Of a stretch of DNA of 64,000 bases, positions 43,993 to 56,475 are shown one piece after another; within the stretch, counting starts at the first letter, position 1; every line of letters begins with the position of its first letter. The position numbers were made by a program, and so were the translations under genes. The stretch lies in contig CM018052.1 of assembly GCA_008638375.1 (NCBI GenBank), positions 14,784,450 through 14,848,449 on the forward strand, written 5' to 3'. Below the pieces are notes generated by a model. The model was given only the letters and a program-made list of their open reading frames with translations. It searched no databases and was not told the DNA's origin. The stretch is from Nyssa sinensis (taxonomy: Eukaryota; Streptophyta; Magnoliopsida; Cornales; Nyssaceae).

Positions 43993-44749
43993 ACATATAT
44001 ACATATAGATCTACCTCTCTCAATTCAAAAAATTCTCATCTTCGTCCGTAACTCAAGATTTTGACAAAACAACGGTTGAGAGCAGAGAGAAAATTTGCAA
44101 CTTTTCTGCTGCAACGGCTACAACACACTAAATATATAGTGATCTTCTCACCGACCTTCTTTCCTCCTCAACGCCTCAACGTGTCCTTGCCGCCACAGCG
44201 TCCATTGTTACACAAACACATTCATACATGAACACACCACCTGTTATAACTCCCCCTACACACCTGTCCACGTTTATATATATTTATACGTATATAATAA
44301 CATATCAGCCGCACTGCTATATACGTGTGTGTGTGTGTATATATATACATACATATTTTTATAATTCGTTCCAAATACATATATATTTTTATATTTTTAT
44401 AATGTCTCCCATGATTAATTTCGTATTGTTAACTTTATGGATATAAAGATAATAATATATATCTTTTATATATATATAATATTTATAATATATATATATA
44501 TATATATTTTATATCCCACCGTATTAATAGTTTCTTTCATAAAATATTAAGTTATAAAATACCGGTAAATTTCTCATGAAGCAGAGGCTCAGCATTACAT
44601 ATTTTATCGGTTTTTGGATCCCATTCGTGTGAGCTTGGTTACTGTTTAATCATATCAAATTTTCGACTAATTTCTTTAATTATTCTTTACGTTATTTGAA
44701 ATTAATAATTAATGAATTAATTATTAATTTATTAGGTCGGGGTGTTACA

Positions 44750-45162
44750 TTCTACCCCCTTAAAGAAGTTTTGTCCTTAAAACTCAACTGCTCACATGAC
44801 TTAAAATTACTAACGTAAAATTCTAATTTCTCATTTCACTTACTAGGTTCATGTCTTCCAATGATTTAAGGATTCTTCCAATCAGGGTGGATAAGGTAAC
44901 ACTGTGTGTTTCTCAGTTCCCTTAGTTACATGATAAGGTGACCGTTCCTCACAGGTAACAGAGGTCCTGATAGCATACTAATGACTGTCAAAATTCTCCC
45001 TTTCGCTTTTAACCTTTTACAATCACAGTTATCCACCGTCATAATCTATGTTTACTTCTGATCTTCAGATATTATTTCTTCTATTCTACTACGGATCCCA
45101 TACCCCGCCTTCATTTCAAATCACGTACTTCTGAATATTTACTCAATTTAAGGGGGATAGAA
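44750..45162. other. Segment between two outward-facing LTRs, with a polypurine tract at each edge
   Basis: The left edge is TTCTACCCCCTTAAAG (minus-strand tract of the LTR ending at 44749) and the right edge AAGGGGGATAGAA (45149-45162, plus-strand tract of the LTR starting at 45163). The left part, read on the minus strand, resembles the end of gypsy pol near such tracts (GTTTTAAGGACAAAACTTC). No intact gene. The arrangement is two 3' ends joined tail to tail. Confidence 0.5.
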
Positions 45163-45413
45163 TGTAAAACCCAGACCCGAGTTAGTCGGTACCCGACCTA
45201 GATTAGACCGGGCCATGATATGTAATCCCGAACCGTACGCCACTTTATTTTGTAAATAAAATCGACACTCAATTTAATGACAGATTAGTATGCGATGCTC
45301 AGGGTACCTTCACACCGGGAACTTGATTGTAGGAAAACGTGTACGTAAGTGTATTTAAACATGTGTGTGTATAATCATAAATATGAAAATGTAAATACGG
45401 TATTAACTTAAAC

Positions 45414-45444
<31 letters not shown>

Positions 45445-46154
45445 ACTAATATATGTATATATGTTTAATATATAAGTGTATATGCAGGTATCTTGTATAT
45501 ATTATATATATGTTATATAATACATGTTATAGGAAATCAAAAGAAGAGAAAAGCATAGGAAAGAGAGTGGCTGCATGCAAGCAGCCGTGTGTGTATAGGT
45601 GTGTGTGCGTGAGTTTCCATGTAACCAGGTGGCAAAGCCACCGCCTTTACACTCGGTCAAGGTATGAAATTAAGGGGAGAATAGGACAAGAAAGTGAGTA
45701 AAAGAGAGAAGAGGGAAACGGAGGGAGCAGGAGAAGCCCCCAGTATCACGCCAACATGGTGCATGATGCTTCTTCTGACAGGTAGGGCATACTGGAATCT
45801 CTCCCGACTTTTGACTAGTGTCTCCCTTTTTGTTAATTGTAGGCACACTTTTGGGAATCATCCTACACATCATTGCATGAACTAAGATAATCATTGTCAT
45901 TTCCATTATCATATGATGTGACTTACTGTTGATTATCATGTAATGTGACTTATCATTGTTGATATTGTATCATCTTGATTGGTTATTGTATTACTGTGAA
46001 CTGTGTATTTAATTTCTGATTGCATGTTAACTAACACACATATAAATGTCAAGTTAAAGTGAAAAAGGAAAATCGGGTTCGGCCGTTGGGTCGGGTCGGG
46101 TCGGATCGGAGTTGCGATGCCAGATCCGCACAGGGTGGGTTTCGGGTTGTGACA
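45163..46154 (+). repeat. Internally replaced LTR with inverted gag zinc-knuckle insert
   Basis: 45163-45738 is the reverse complement of about 30290-30841, and 45858-46154 that of about 28136-28430. The middle ~1.86 kb of the LTR is missing and replaced by ~119 bp (45739-45857). On the minus strand that insert codes for CPTCQKKHHAPC, a CX2CX3HX3C zinc knuckle as in gypsy gag proteins. The piece starts TGTAAAACCCAGACCC after a polypurine tract and ends CGGGTTGTGACA. It is a rearranged, non-coding derivative. Confidence 0.7.
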
Positions 46155-48480
46155 GAATATGTATCATCTCATCATGTCGAACTCCCCTCTACGATATGCA
46201 ACATGTGTAAGATGTTTTTTCAGAGTCAGGGTCTTCTTGTGTATCAGGTTCATTTGGCCTCGACAAACATCGATGAAGAACTCTACAATGTCAAAATAAG
46301 AGGCAAGATGGGAAACGGGACACTCTAAAAGGAAAACTCTTTGATGTGAAATGAGAATCATATGTGGCTTAGATATAATGAAAGATGAGCGAGGGAGGAC
46401 TAGTGGAAACGCCAGAATCGATGGCGTAGAGAATTAGCACAAACCTTCTCAGAAAACTACAAAATTGAGGACTTGGTAGTCTTTTGTCAAGTCTCTCTAG
46501 GCAAGAAGATGCCCAAAATCTAGAATAAGGAAATAATGACACTAGATGACGGAGAATCGATAAATTTGTAGTTATGAAATCTAGGGAAAAAAATGAATCA
46601 GACTCCACAAATGAAACATGGAAACTGATGTGAGTGTCCAAAGAAGTATTTTGATTCGCATTAAACTCGCGAACCACATCAACATTGATTGACCCCACCT
46701 ATGAAAGAATGGGAAGCCAACTTTGTGACTTAAAACAAGATAATACCAAAGGGTGTGCAATATTTGTTGTGGAAAGATCACACCCAACAAGAACAAGATG
46801 GTGAGAAAATGCACGAGCATACTATAACTGACATATCTTAGTGCGAAATAACCATAGCTAGGCACCCCATGGTTTGCGATAATTCGACACTAGAAGACTA
46901 GCACCTGTGCATGCCCTCTTCAGTGCCATTACTATTCTAGATGACAGATGAATGAAAACAAAATGGTAGAATGCTCAAAAAAATTTCCTAGATTCAAAGA
47001 AAAATAACAAACTCTAGATAAAATGACACTAGGATCGAAAACACCAAAAAACCAAAAACTACCGAAACTAAAAATGGATAAAACACAAAAATAATCAGTA
47101 GAAAACTAAAATGAAGTGAGTAGACTAAAATAAGAAGAGAGAACCTATAACAACAAAGTCTACTACTCAAGAAAGATGAAAAATAACTTCTATGAATGCA
47201 ATGAAATAAAAACCAAGAAACAAACCAGTGGAAACAGAGCGTGTGATGTAACGAACACAAAGATAGGAACCAAAATGTAGTAGATCGAAGTAGAACCACG
47301 AGTAAAATATCCCCTAAGGTGTACTCAAGAATGCCTAATATTTTATATGACCTAAAGGGTGTGTTCGAAATGTTATAAAACACATGACTATTAATTTTCG
47401 CCTGTGCCCATTCAAATGTAGGGGGGTCCCATTTGAACAGAATCTGTTAGAAGTCCTTGATTTGATTTATTTTGATTTTTTTCCAAAAGAAACACTATTG
47501 AAATAGAACCTACAAACTCTAAAATGATTAAAATAAATTTGAAGACCTAAAAGAAAATTTTAATCACTCAAATTTAAATTGGTACCCCAAAACCAAATTT
47601 TACAAAATTTTCAAAATGCAAAAAATGGTTTAATTAAGTCTAAAATATTTCATTACATTTTGTAGTCTATCCAACACACCCCCTCAGGGTGAAAGATTAA
47701 AAAATGTAAAAGAAGTTACCCTGTGAGTAGTCCACTTAGTTTCCGTCACGTATGTGTTTGATGATACTACAAATAATAACTCAAACAATTATAGTGAATT
47801 AATTTAGGTATTTAATTAACTTTTTCCAATCAAGGGCTCCCCTTCAACTAAGTCATTCTTTTTTTTTTTTTGTTTTGTTTTGTTTTTAATTTTAAGGCAA
47901 CTTTCACACTATTGAATAAGTAGCTGTAACTCTTTTCAAAGGTACACCCCTTTGATAGCTATACACTATACACCTTTTATAGCTAGTACCCTAGATACTA
48001 TTTCATAGGTAGCCTTTACCTTATGTAGAACTCAGACTATTCCATTTTTAACATAGTGCATTAGTAAAAAACAACTATGAACTACCTAAGTTAGTTTGTT
48101 TAGCCATGGACTTACTATAAGTTAAAAATGTTATGTCCACAACATAAAGTCCTACATTGTGAAATAACGTGCACATGTAGTGCAAATAGGTAAAATGTGA
48201 AGCATGCAAAATTGAATAAGACAAAGTATAAAAGATTTATAAGTGATCAAATTATCTCAAAATGCAAAGAATAGATTCTCAAATACTTTTCAACAGAACA
48301 TTTTTCTTTTTTCCTTTTTAGGGATATCAAATCAAGTTGAGCAATTAAAAGAAAAATGTTTGTTTTTTCGAAAATTTATTTTATGAAGAAAACAAAAGAA
48401 AAAATAAACTAAAATCGAAAAATCGAAAAAACCTAAACTATGAGCATTGACAAAGGAATAAAGATGAACAAACTAAAGCA
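46155..48480. other. No recognised gene
   Basis: AT-rich sequence with low-complexity frames on the minus strand (46369-46865, 46994-47383) that match nothing I recognise. The part nearest 48480 lies downstream of the copia pol end on the minus strand, so it should include that element's 3' region and perhaps a decayed LTR, but no ends were found. Confidence 0.4.
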
Positions 48481-48489
48481 TGTCCTAGG

Positions 48490-49340
48490 CTATGTCAATT
48501 AGAGCCATCACTTGATAGAGCAAACCCGTATGGATTTCCTAAGGTTCTCGAAAGTCAAAACTAAGGCCATCTAGAGCTTTCATGAAAAAATAGCGAGTTG
48601 ATGCTTAGTTGGACCTACTGCATGGATATGACACTATACTCAACAACACTATACTCAACAAACTCACGAATAAAGTGATTTCAACTATCTATATGATTTG
48701 TTAAAGATTGTTAAACGCGATTTTTCAAAATGTTTATAGCATTTGAATTATCACAACAAATCATTAATGTGCCTACTTCTAAACCATAATCTCTTTATAT
48801 TTGTTACATCTTCAAGAGTTGAGCAGAACAATTATTTGTAACTATGTACTCAACCTTTACTGTGGATAAAGAGATGAAAATCTTCCTTTTACTATGCCAT
48901 AAAACCAACGATTTTCCAACATAAGAGCAACCATTGGAAGTGCTTTTCTAGTTATTTGTGTTTTTTTTTTTTTTTTTTTTTGCCTAGTTAGCATTAGAAT
49001 ATGCTGCCATGCCATTTTGGTGTTAGTATCAAAGGATTACCAAATACCATACCCTAAAGTACCACTAATGTATCTAATGATCCTCTTAACTGCTACTAAG
49101 TGTAACTCTTTAGGACTTGACTAGAAATTCACATAAACACCAACACTAAAAGCTATGTCTTGCTTAGAAGAAGTAGGATAAAGTAAGGTACCTATTATAC
49201 TCAATATAAAGTACGATCTACATCCTTGGCTAAAGTGTCTTTGCCAAGCTTCGTGTTAGTACTGATAAGAGTTTGTGCATGCTTAACACTTTCTAATCCT
49301 AATTTCTTAACTAACTTTCTTACATATTTAGGCTGAGATT
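48490..49340 (-). pseudogene. Copia pol, C-terminal part (RT end and RNase H), broken
   Basis: Minus-strand translation in several frames follows copia pol: PKYVRKLVKKLGLESVKHA and LAKDVDRTLY near 49200-49340, then the RNase H region with RKSTSNGCSYVGKSLVLWHS near 48880-48960, VEYIVTNN near 48830, and the pol end LRKSIRVC near 48520. Many stops and frameshifts are present. The upstream half of the same element resumes at 57916; the break lies between a segment matching FQMSQLSDET and PKYVRKL, a few residues apart in the family, so the intervening 8.6 kb is an insertion. Confidence 0.82.
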
Positions 49341-50634
49341 TGTTTTATTGTTTTTATAAATAAAGGTAAATATCATTAAACACCCAAGGGGGGTGAACCT
49401 ATATTTACACAGGAAGGTTTATTAGCTTAAAGCCTGAATGTCCCCAAAAAATCAACTAACCTATGGACAGTTAAGAGATTGCCCCATTCGGCCCAACATA
49501 AAAGAAAACATAAGACTTACCCTTGATACAAAAAAAGTCTTTTTAACTCCCTCAAAAAACCTTTGGTTCCTGTCACATCCCGAACCCCACCCTACGCGGA
49601 TGTCGAGGACGTGATGCCAGTCAGCCGCCACGTGACCAACCGAAGGCAAATTTCTGAACTTTCTAGTGAATTGCACTCCGACTGTAGGGTCAGATGCAGC
49701 GGAATCTAAAACTTTTTTTTTCAAGGGAATGCAACTCATGTATTCACTGTAAGGTTATGTACCACAGAGCCAGTCTAAAATCCAACAGCTAACAATTCTA
49801 ACCTCAGAGCATATCTATAATCCGACATATGACAACAGAGCAGAACTATAATCTCTAGAGTACCGTTTAAATCCATGAGCCATGTCTATATCTAGTACAT
49901 ATCAGTCAAGTCAATCGTATTACATCACTCACCTGATTAAACAGATTCAATCCTCAGTAATCCAGTCTCCACAGATCAGTGCCATCGGATCCAACAGATA
50001 TCACTCCTGAAAAATGTTAGGGAATGGGGTGAGCTTCGAAAAGCCCAATGAGTAACACAGGTTCCCTGTCAAGGGTTTCAAAACCATTTCTTGTTTACAA
50101 AGCACAAGGGTAGTTCAGTTGTTTCTGAAATAGCAGTTTTATAAATCTACTTTAAATACAGTTTCAGTAGGATAAAGCAGGACTGAACTAAACGGAACAA
50201 AAAATCAGAACAGACGGAACAGTGCATGATGCCAATATCGATGAGAGTATAGGCAATTAATTCAAATATCAGAACAGATCAGTACTGGGCGGAACATAAC
50301 AGGGCATAACAATAATATATCAGTTAGGCGCGTAATCAAGCCTACTTATGCCAGACCGCTCATAATCAGAATGGTACCCAGAGTCAGACACATCATAGCA
50401 GAACAAAATCAGATAAACCATAAAATGGAACAAGACAGACCGAACAAAATAATAGTAAGATGGGACAAAATCATGCCGCGCACAATACAGTATAAAAGTT
50501 TGCATTTAAAAACATGCATTCAGACAGTTTACTTTTAAAACCGTACAGTGCATCAAAATACAGTATCTATGCAGTAACTTATAAACCAAGTCAAGAATTC
50601 GGACAGATCATAACGGGACAAAACGGAGCAATAC

Positions 50635-51817
50635 ATCAATCAGAACAAGACATATCGGAACTGAACATGGCGAATCAAAATGATACAATATCAATCAGGA
50701 CAAGTCATATCGGAACTGAACATGACGGAACAAAACGAAACAATATCAATCAGGACAAATCATATCGGAACTGAACATGACGGAACAAAACGAAACAATA
50801 TCAATCAGGACAAGTCATATCGGAACTGAACATGACGGAACAAAACGAAACAATATCAATCAGGACAAGTCATATCGGAACTGAACATGACGGATCAAAA
50901 TGAAACAACATCAATCAGGACCAGTCATATCGGAACTGAACATGACGGAACAAAACGAAACAATATCAATCAGGACAAGTCATATCGGAACTGAACATGA
51001 CGGAACAAAACGACACAATATCAATCAGGACAAGTCATATCGGAACTGAACATGACGGAACAAAATGAAACAATATCAATCAGGACCAGTCATATCGGAA
51101 CTGAACATGACGGAACAAAACGAAACAATATCAATCAGGACAAGTCATATCGGAACTGAACATGACGGAACAAAACGAAACAATATCAATCAGGACAAGT
51201 CATATCGGAACTGAACATGACAGAACAAAACGGAACAATATCAATCAGGACAAGTCATATCGGAACTGAACATGACGGAACAAAATGAAACAATATCAAT
51301 CAGGACAAGTCATATCGGAACTGAACATGACGGAACAAAACGACACAATATCAATCAGGACAAGTCATATCGGAACTGAACATGACGGAACAAAACGGAA
51401 CAATATCAATCAGGACAAGTCATATCGGAACTGGACATGACGGAACAAAACGAAACAATATCAATCAGGACAAGTCATATCGGAACTGAACATGACGGAA
51501 CAAAACGAAACAATATCAATCAGGACAAGTCATATTGGAACTGAATATGACGGAAACAAAAGAAACAATATCAATCAGGACAAGTCATATCGGAACTGAA
51601 CATGACGGAACAAAACGAAACAATACATCAATCAGATCAAGACATATCGGAACTGAACAGGACGGAACAAAACGAAACGATATATCAATCAGATCAAGAC
51701 ATATCGGAACTGAACATATCGAAACAAAATGGAACAATACATCTATCAGAACAAGACATATCGGAATTGAACAGGATGGAACAAACTGGTACAATATCAA
51801 TCAGGACAAGGCATATG
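50635..51817. repeat. 55-bp minisatellite, about 21 copies, in the solo LTR
   Basis: Tandem units of 55 bp with core AAGTCATATCGGAACTGAAC and ATGACGGAACAAAACG. The last three or four units near 51600-51800 are 58 bp, with ATACATCAATCAGATCAAGA. Most units are nearly identical, so the array expanded recently. Frames crossing it on either strand (for example 51535-51846) are by-products of the repeat. Confidence 0.97.
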
Positions 51818-54800
51818 CTACTTTAAATATATGTTTTTTTTTTTAAACAGTATAACGTTCAAAACAGTACAGTGCTTCAAAATACAGTATCTAGACAGAA
51901 CTTATACACCAATTCAGAAGTCAGGTTTACTCACAAGATGCAACAGTACAGAATAAAACCAGGACAGACCATACAACAGAACAAGACAGACCCGAACTGA
52001 ACAAGAGAGCAGGACAGTACAAAATCATGTTACGTGTAATGCAGTATAAAAAGTATGCATTCAGACAGTACAGTATACAAAACAGTACAGTAAACCAAAA
52101 TACAGTAACTAGACGGTGTACTTATACACCAAGTCAGAAGTTCCAGGTTACTCACAAACTGTTACGGTTATCTCCTTGCGCAAACAATCCGATAACCTCC
52201 AGATACGTCAGGCATCTCCATGTATATCCTGAACAATAATCATCAATCATATACAGATCAGAACTCATCCATTCAGGTCTCATTTGTCATCATAGGTATC
52301 TATCGGTTTACCTAAGATAGCCTAGTAGCCTATCGCCCTCTCATCGAGTTTCATCCGGGGCTATTTTATTCTTAAATTAGGCTCAGCAGTCATCAGGATT
52401 AAACCCAAGTCATTTAGACTTCAATCGTTATCAGTCAGTTACTTCTTCAGCCTCAGGGGCAAAACGGTCATTTTATCACTCTTGCCCCGGGCCCTGTCAA
52501 GGCCCTCCGAATAGTCTTTATATCTTAAATATAAAGTTCTACGTCTTTTAGACTTCAATCGGTATCAGTTAGGTTCTTATTTTAACCATAGGGGCAAAAT
52601 GGTAATTTTGTCATTCTTGCCCCGGACCCAGTCGTGGTTCTTAGAATATCCCATATATCGTATACATGAAGTTCTAAGTCTTTTAGACTTGAATCGCTAT
52701 CAGTTAAGGGCTTACTTAGCCTTAGGGGCAAAATGGTAATTTGTCATTCTTACCCCGGACCCTGTCGTGGTCCTCAGAATGTCCCATATATCTCATATGT
52801 AAATTCTTAAGTCCTTTGGACTTCGTTTGGTATCTGCTTTTGATCATCGGGACACATCGGTCATTTCTCGTTTTACGCATTACTGTCCCGGAGTCTTATT
52901 TAGCCCTTCAGTGTTCATAATTATCCCTATGATAATTTATCAGATCAGTTTGACCTTTATTTGACCTCTATCTTGCACTTATAGTGCTCAGGGGTATTTT
53001 GGTCATTTTACGCTTCGTAAGATTCTGACCCCGGTTCGTCATTTATTCAGGTATACAGTCTCACTAGTATTCGGGTTTCTATAGGTATCAGTTTCGTCCC
53101 AATCGGACTTCATTTGGGCTTCGGACAGTATCAGGGGTAATTTGGTAATTTTACGTGTCATATTTTTCGGCACGTCAGTTCATAAAATGGACCTCGCCGT
53201 TGGGTCCAGAGTGTTCGACATAATTAAGTTGGACTATCTGTTACGTTTAATTGACCTTGGGACTCATTAGGGGTAGTACGGTCATTTACACTTTATGTGT
53301 CTGTATTTTTCGGGACTTCGGTTCGTTAAACGGACCTCACCGTTGAGTTCAGAACGCCCGACATAGTCAAAATAGACTGTTTTTTATTTTTATTTGGGTC
53401 TGGTGCCATCAGGGGCAGTACAGTAATTTATCACTTACAGGTTTGTATTTTTCGGTACTGTATTTCCAAAATCGGACTGTACCATTGAGTCCGGAATGTT
53501 TGAAATAGTGAAAATACACTATTTATTTAATTTATTTGGACTCCGTTTGACATATTAAATGTCCAGGGGTAAAATCGTAATTTTTTCTAATTAATAAAAT
53601 AATAAAATAATAAAATAATAATTTTATTATTTAATTAATTTAGCAGGGGCTTAAATGAATAAATTTTCAACAGTCTGGGCCACTGTGCAATTCTGTCAAA
53701 CAGTAGGGGTGGATCCGTAATTTTCAGAAATCATTTGGGGGTTAAAAGTAAATTTCATTAAATTAGGGTTCAAACCCCTTGGGTTTTAGGTTCAAAATTT
53801 GAACCAGTCAAAAACTCCAGTGAACCAACCGGTTCACTAACCCTCAGAAAACTGGAATTAAATATTCCTGTTATCCCCTAATTGGCCCTTAATTCATGGA
53901 TAGCTTATTCCAATTTCCCCTATTTTAATTTTTAAAACCCGTAACCAAACAGGATGAAATCAGATTTTAATTTAAACACCCCAACACCAAAACGGCGACG
54001 TGCCACTTATCCGGTTTTTGCAACGGGTCGGGTCCCGACCCGAGTCCGATCCAGACCCACCCGAGACCAAAAATGGTCTCTGTCTTCTCCGGTGACCTAC
54101 AGGGGTCTTCTCCGGCGCCGGTGGGAAAATCCCGGTGACTTCGTGGGTTCGGTCCAACGGGGTTTGAAAGGGATTTCCGTGATCTTTCCATCCCCGGTGT
54201 CGGTTTCCATCCTAGGTTAGGTTTTGGCCGTCGAACAGTGGGTTACAGGTCGCGGCTCCGGTGGTGGCCGGTTTTCCGGCGACGTTTCCATTTCTTTTTC
54301 GTGCGTTTTTGGGTTGTTTTAACCCCTGTTTTCGACCACAGGGACCTTTTGGAACTCTTAGGAACAATTTGGTGCGCTAAAATCCTACAAAACTAATCGA
54401 TTGGAGGATTATCGTTTTGGGTCAGCCGCACCTGCAACTGCCCATATCTAGCTCATTTTTGGACCGTTTTGGTCCGTTCAAGTTGTGTTAAGTTCCATTT
54501 TCTACGCTTGTCATGCCTATACGCATCAACCGAGCTTAGTGTAGATTTAAAAAAAAAAACAGAAGTTTCCATCTCTCGGTCTATCATGGTTCAGTGCCCA
54601 AAATGGATTCAAACTTAGTCTATTTTTTCCCATTTTCTTCCCCCTAATACCTCAGTTACATGCATGTTGTCTATACGGCTCAGATCTCCAAAACAGTAAA
54701 AAAATTACAAATGAAAATCAGAGCAGTTTGGTGTTTACCTCTGGTTCAGGCCTTTGTTCCTTCCTCCCATAGCTCAGTTCAGACCTTGGCACCTCAGGTG

Positions 54801-55198
54801 TGCCCCAATGCAGTCGTGCCCCTCAGCCCTCAGTCCTCTTCCTCCTCTTGTATCTCTTCACATGGCCATATACACACATGCACACCATGTTTCTCTCTCT
54901 CTAGCCCTCTTTCTCACTCTAACAGATCTCATACAACAATTTCTGATTTCTCCCTCCTCCATACATGCACATATAATCTTGTATATGGCAGATTATTTGG
55001 GTTGCATGTGATATGGTTGGTGGATTGGTGATGAGGTGTTTGTAGAGAGATGATGACCTAGGGTGCATAGGCATGATGGCCTAGGGGCATAGGGGTGATG
55101 CAAGGGTGTGGTGTTGCATGGATGGCCATTGGCCAGTTTTGGTGGTAGATTAGGATAATTCAGTGTTATATACATTTTTGTTGTATATATGGACACAA

Positions 55199-55285
55199 AG
55201 ATAATAGTAGCCCAGTTGGTAATTTTTGGATGAGGTTTCTTTTCACTCAAAGGTCAAGGGTTCAATTCCCCTGGCCTCCCATTTG
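55199..55285 (+). repeat. tRNA-like (A box and B box) module inside the LTR
   Basis: TAGCCCAGTTGG at 55207-55218 resembles an internal polymerase III A box and GGTTCAATTCC at 55259-55269 a B box, 41 bp apart, as in tRNAs and tRNA-derived SINEs. No cloverleaf can be folded, so it is not a functional tRNA gene. The same module sits in the related LTR at 61158-61220 on the opposite strand. It is probably an old SINE insertion in an ancestral LTR. Confidence 0.55.
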
Positions 55286-55696
55286 GCCATTTTTCCCATA
55301 TTTTCGGTTAAGGCCACGTTTGGTTGCGCAGAAATTCAGTTTCAGTATTTCCTTCATAACTTTCATTCCGTAACTCCTTTTTCGACACGGTTTGTTCTGG
55401 AAGTTTCATATTTCAGTTATCTTCAGTGTCAGAGGTTCCGTGTCATTTATTAAACATTCAGGATTTTTCGGGTTAGCTAATTCGGATTTCGTTAGTGTTA
55501 AGACGGCATTATTTTACCGATTTAACCAGCAATTTGGGTTCGGGTATTATACCCTCTTTCTCGAGACATATTTAATTTTTTCATCGGCCTATCATGACCG
55601 CCGGGATTATGATTAATTCCCTTTTCTATTCTGTAAGCCGGTACTAATTAATAATTAGATAATTAATCATTAATTATACAGGGTTGGGGTGTTATA

Positions 55697-56475
55697 GTTC
55701 CACTCCTTCCAAGTACACCAAATTAAACAAGGAAGAGCTATGTTTCACACCCATTGACGGCTTTTTGACATGTGATAAACCATCCAACTAAGAAACACCT
55801 CTTTGACTTTAGCCAACAAAATCCAATGAACACCAAAAATATAAAAAACCAAGATCCACATATCTTGTGCAATTAGACAATGAAAAAGAAGATGCTCTAT
55901 ATATTTTTCATCCCACTTGCACATACCACAACAAGAAGCCAACTTGAATCTTCCTCTTTGAAGATTCTCTATTGTGAGAATAGCTTCCCAAGAATATTCT
56001 TAACCAAAAAAAGCCACTCTTGGGGGTACGTTAGAATGCCAAATGAACCTCCTCGAAAAAAATTCTCCACCCCTTCTAGCCATTTCCCTATAACAAGAGT
56101 GGACAACGGACTCATTGGATGAATCAAGGATCCAAATCAAAGAATGCACCTTACCCATCACTTTACGCCCACTAAGAAATTCAAAACACACGATAACTTC
56201 CTCCAACTCCTAATAAAAAAGGTTTCTTCTAAACAAGGATTTCAAACCACCCTCCCCCTCTCCAAAGAGGAACAATCCACTAATTGAGATCCTTACCCAC
56301 ACCACTTATCCTTCCAAAAATTGACCCTTCTCCCTTCCCCCACCTCCAACCTAACAAAACGGGTAAAGGCATCTAAACCCTTCCAAATAGCCTCCAAGGA
56401 CCACACCCAAGCGGACCCCACCCTCATTAGAAAAAATAAACCATTCTCCTCCACCCCATACTTATAAGAGATCAC
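55697..56475 (-). pseudogene. LINE ORF2 C-terminus with zinc-binding (zf-RVT) domain, broken
   Basis: 56293-56475 and 56000-56206 hold the region before the domain (RVGEGRRVNFWKDKWCG, RRFIWHSNVPPRVAFFG). 55745-55942 holds the zf-RVT domain: CGMCKWDEKYIEHLLFHC, AQDMW, FGVHW. The frame is interrupted between them. After the solo LTR the end of the protein continues at 49570. Confidence 0.82.

Larger units (their letters stand above)
31213..44749 (-). repeat. Second long LTR of the same family, split by element C
   Basis: The left end reads TATCACGACCCGGAATCC and the right end GGTCGGGGTGTTACA at 44749, followed by TTCTACCCCCTTAAAGAAG, the minus-strand polypurine tract. The LTR is interrupted by the complete retrotransposon at 33978-43992, which duplicated ACATA. 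Without it the LTR is about 3.5 kb. The left part carries the same (TA)n and ACCCTTTTGCA units as the LTR at 28136 (31895-32110), and a further copy at 32385-32610. 32880-33977 and 43998-44749 hold no recognised gene; plus-strand frames such as 33433-33726 are without known features. Confidence 0.6.
49571..55696 (-). repeat. 6.1-kb solo LTR with 5-bp target duplication
   Basis: The left end is TGTCACATCCCGAACCCC, the right end GGGTTGGGGTGTTATA. The 5-bp direct repeat GTTCC flanks it (49566-49570 and 55697-55701), and LINE coding on both sides joins when it is removed. It belongs to the same family as the LTRs at 60732-63678, 31213-44749 and 28136-30841. No internal region or second LTR is present, so recombination between LTRs left a solo copy. 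It carries a 55-bp minisatellite (50635-51817), an array of ~150-bp segments with GGGGCAAAATGGTAATTTTGTCATT-like motifs (52440-53600), and a tRNA-like module at 55199-55285. No gene is seen. Confidence 0.85.

Noticed and set aside
46994..47383. 129-residue minus-strand frame with hydrophobic runs
   Set aside because: Complement of A-rich sequence, no recognised domain, no start context or neighbours supporting a gene.
50635..51817. Regularly spaced repeats resembling a CRISPR array
   Set aside because: Units are contiguous tandem copies without unique spacers, in a plant LTR; the same holds for 376-960 and 24646-27268.
51535..51846. Plus- and minus-strand frames of 71-103 residues with repeated ELN.T..NETI-type units
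   Set aside because: By-products of the 55-bp minisatellite; all three frames are open because the unit is stop-poor.
55207..55269. tRNA gene
   Set aside because: A and B boxes are present but no acceptor stem, anticodon arm or cloverleaf can be formed.
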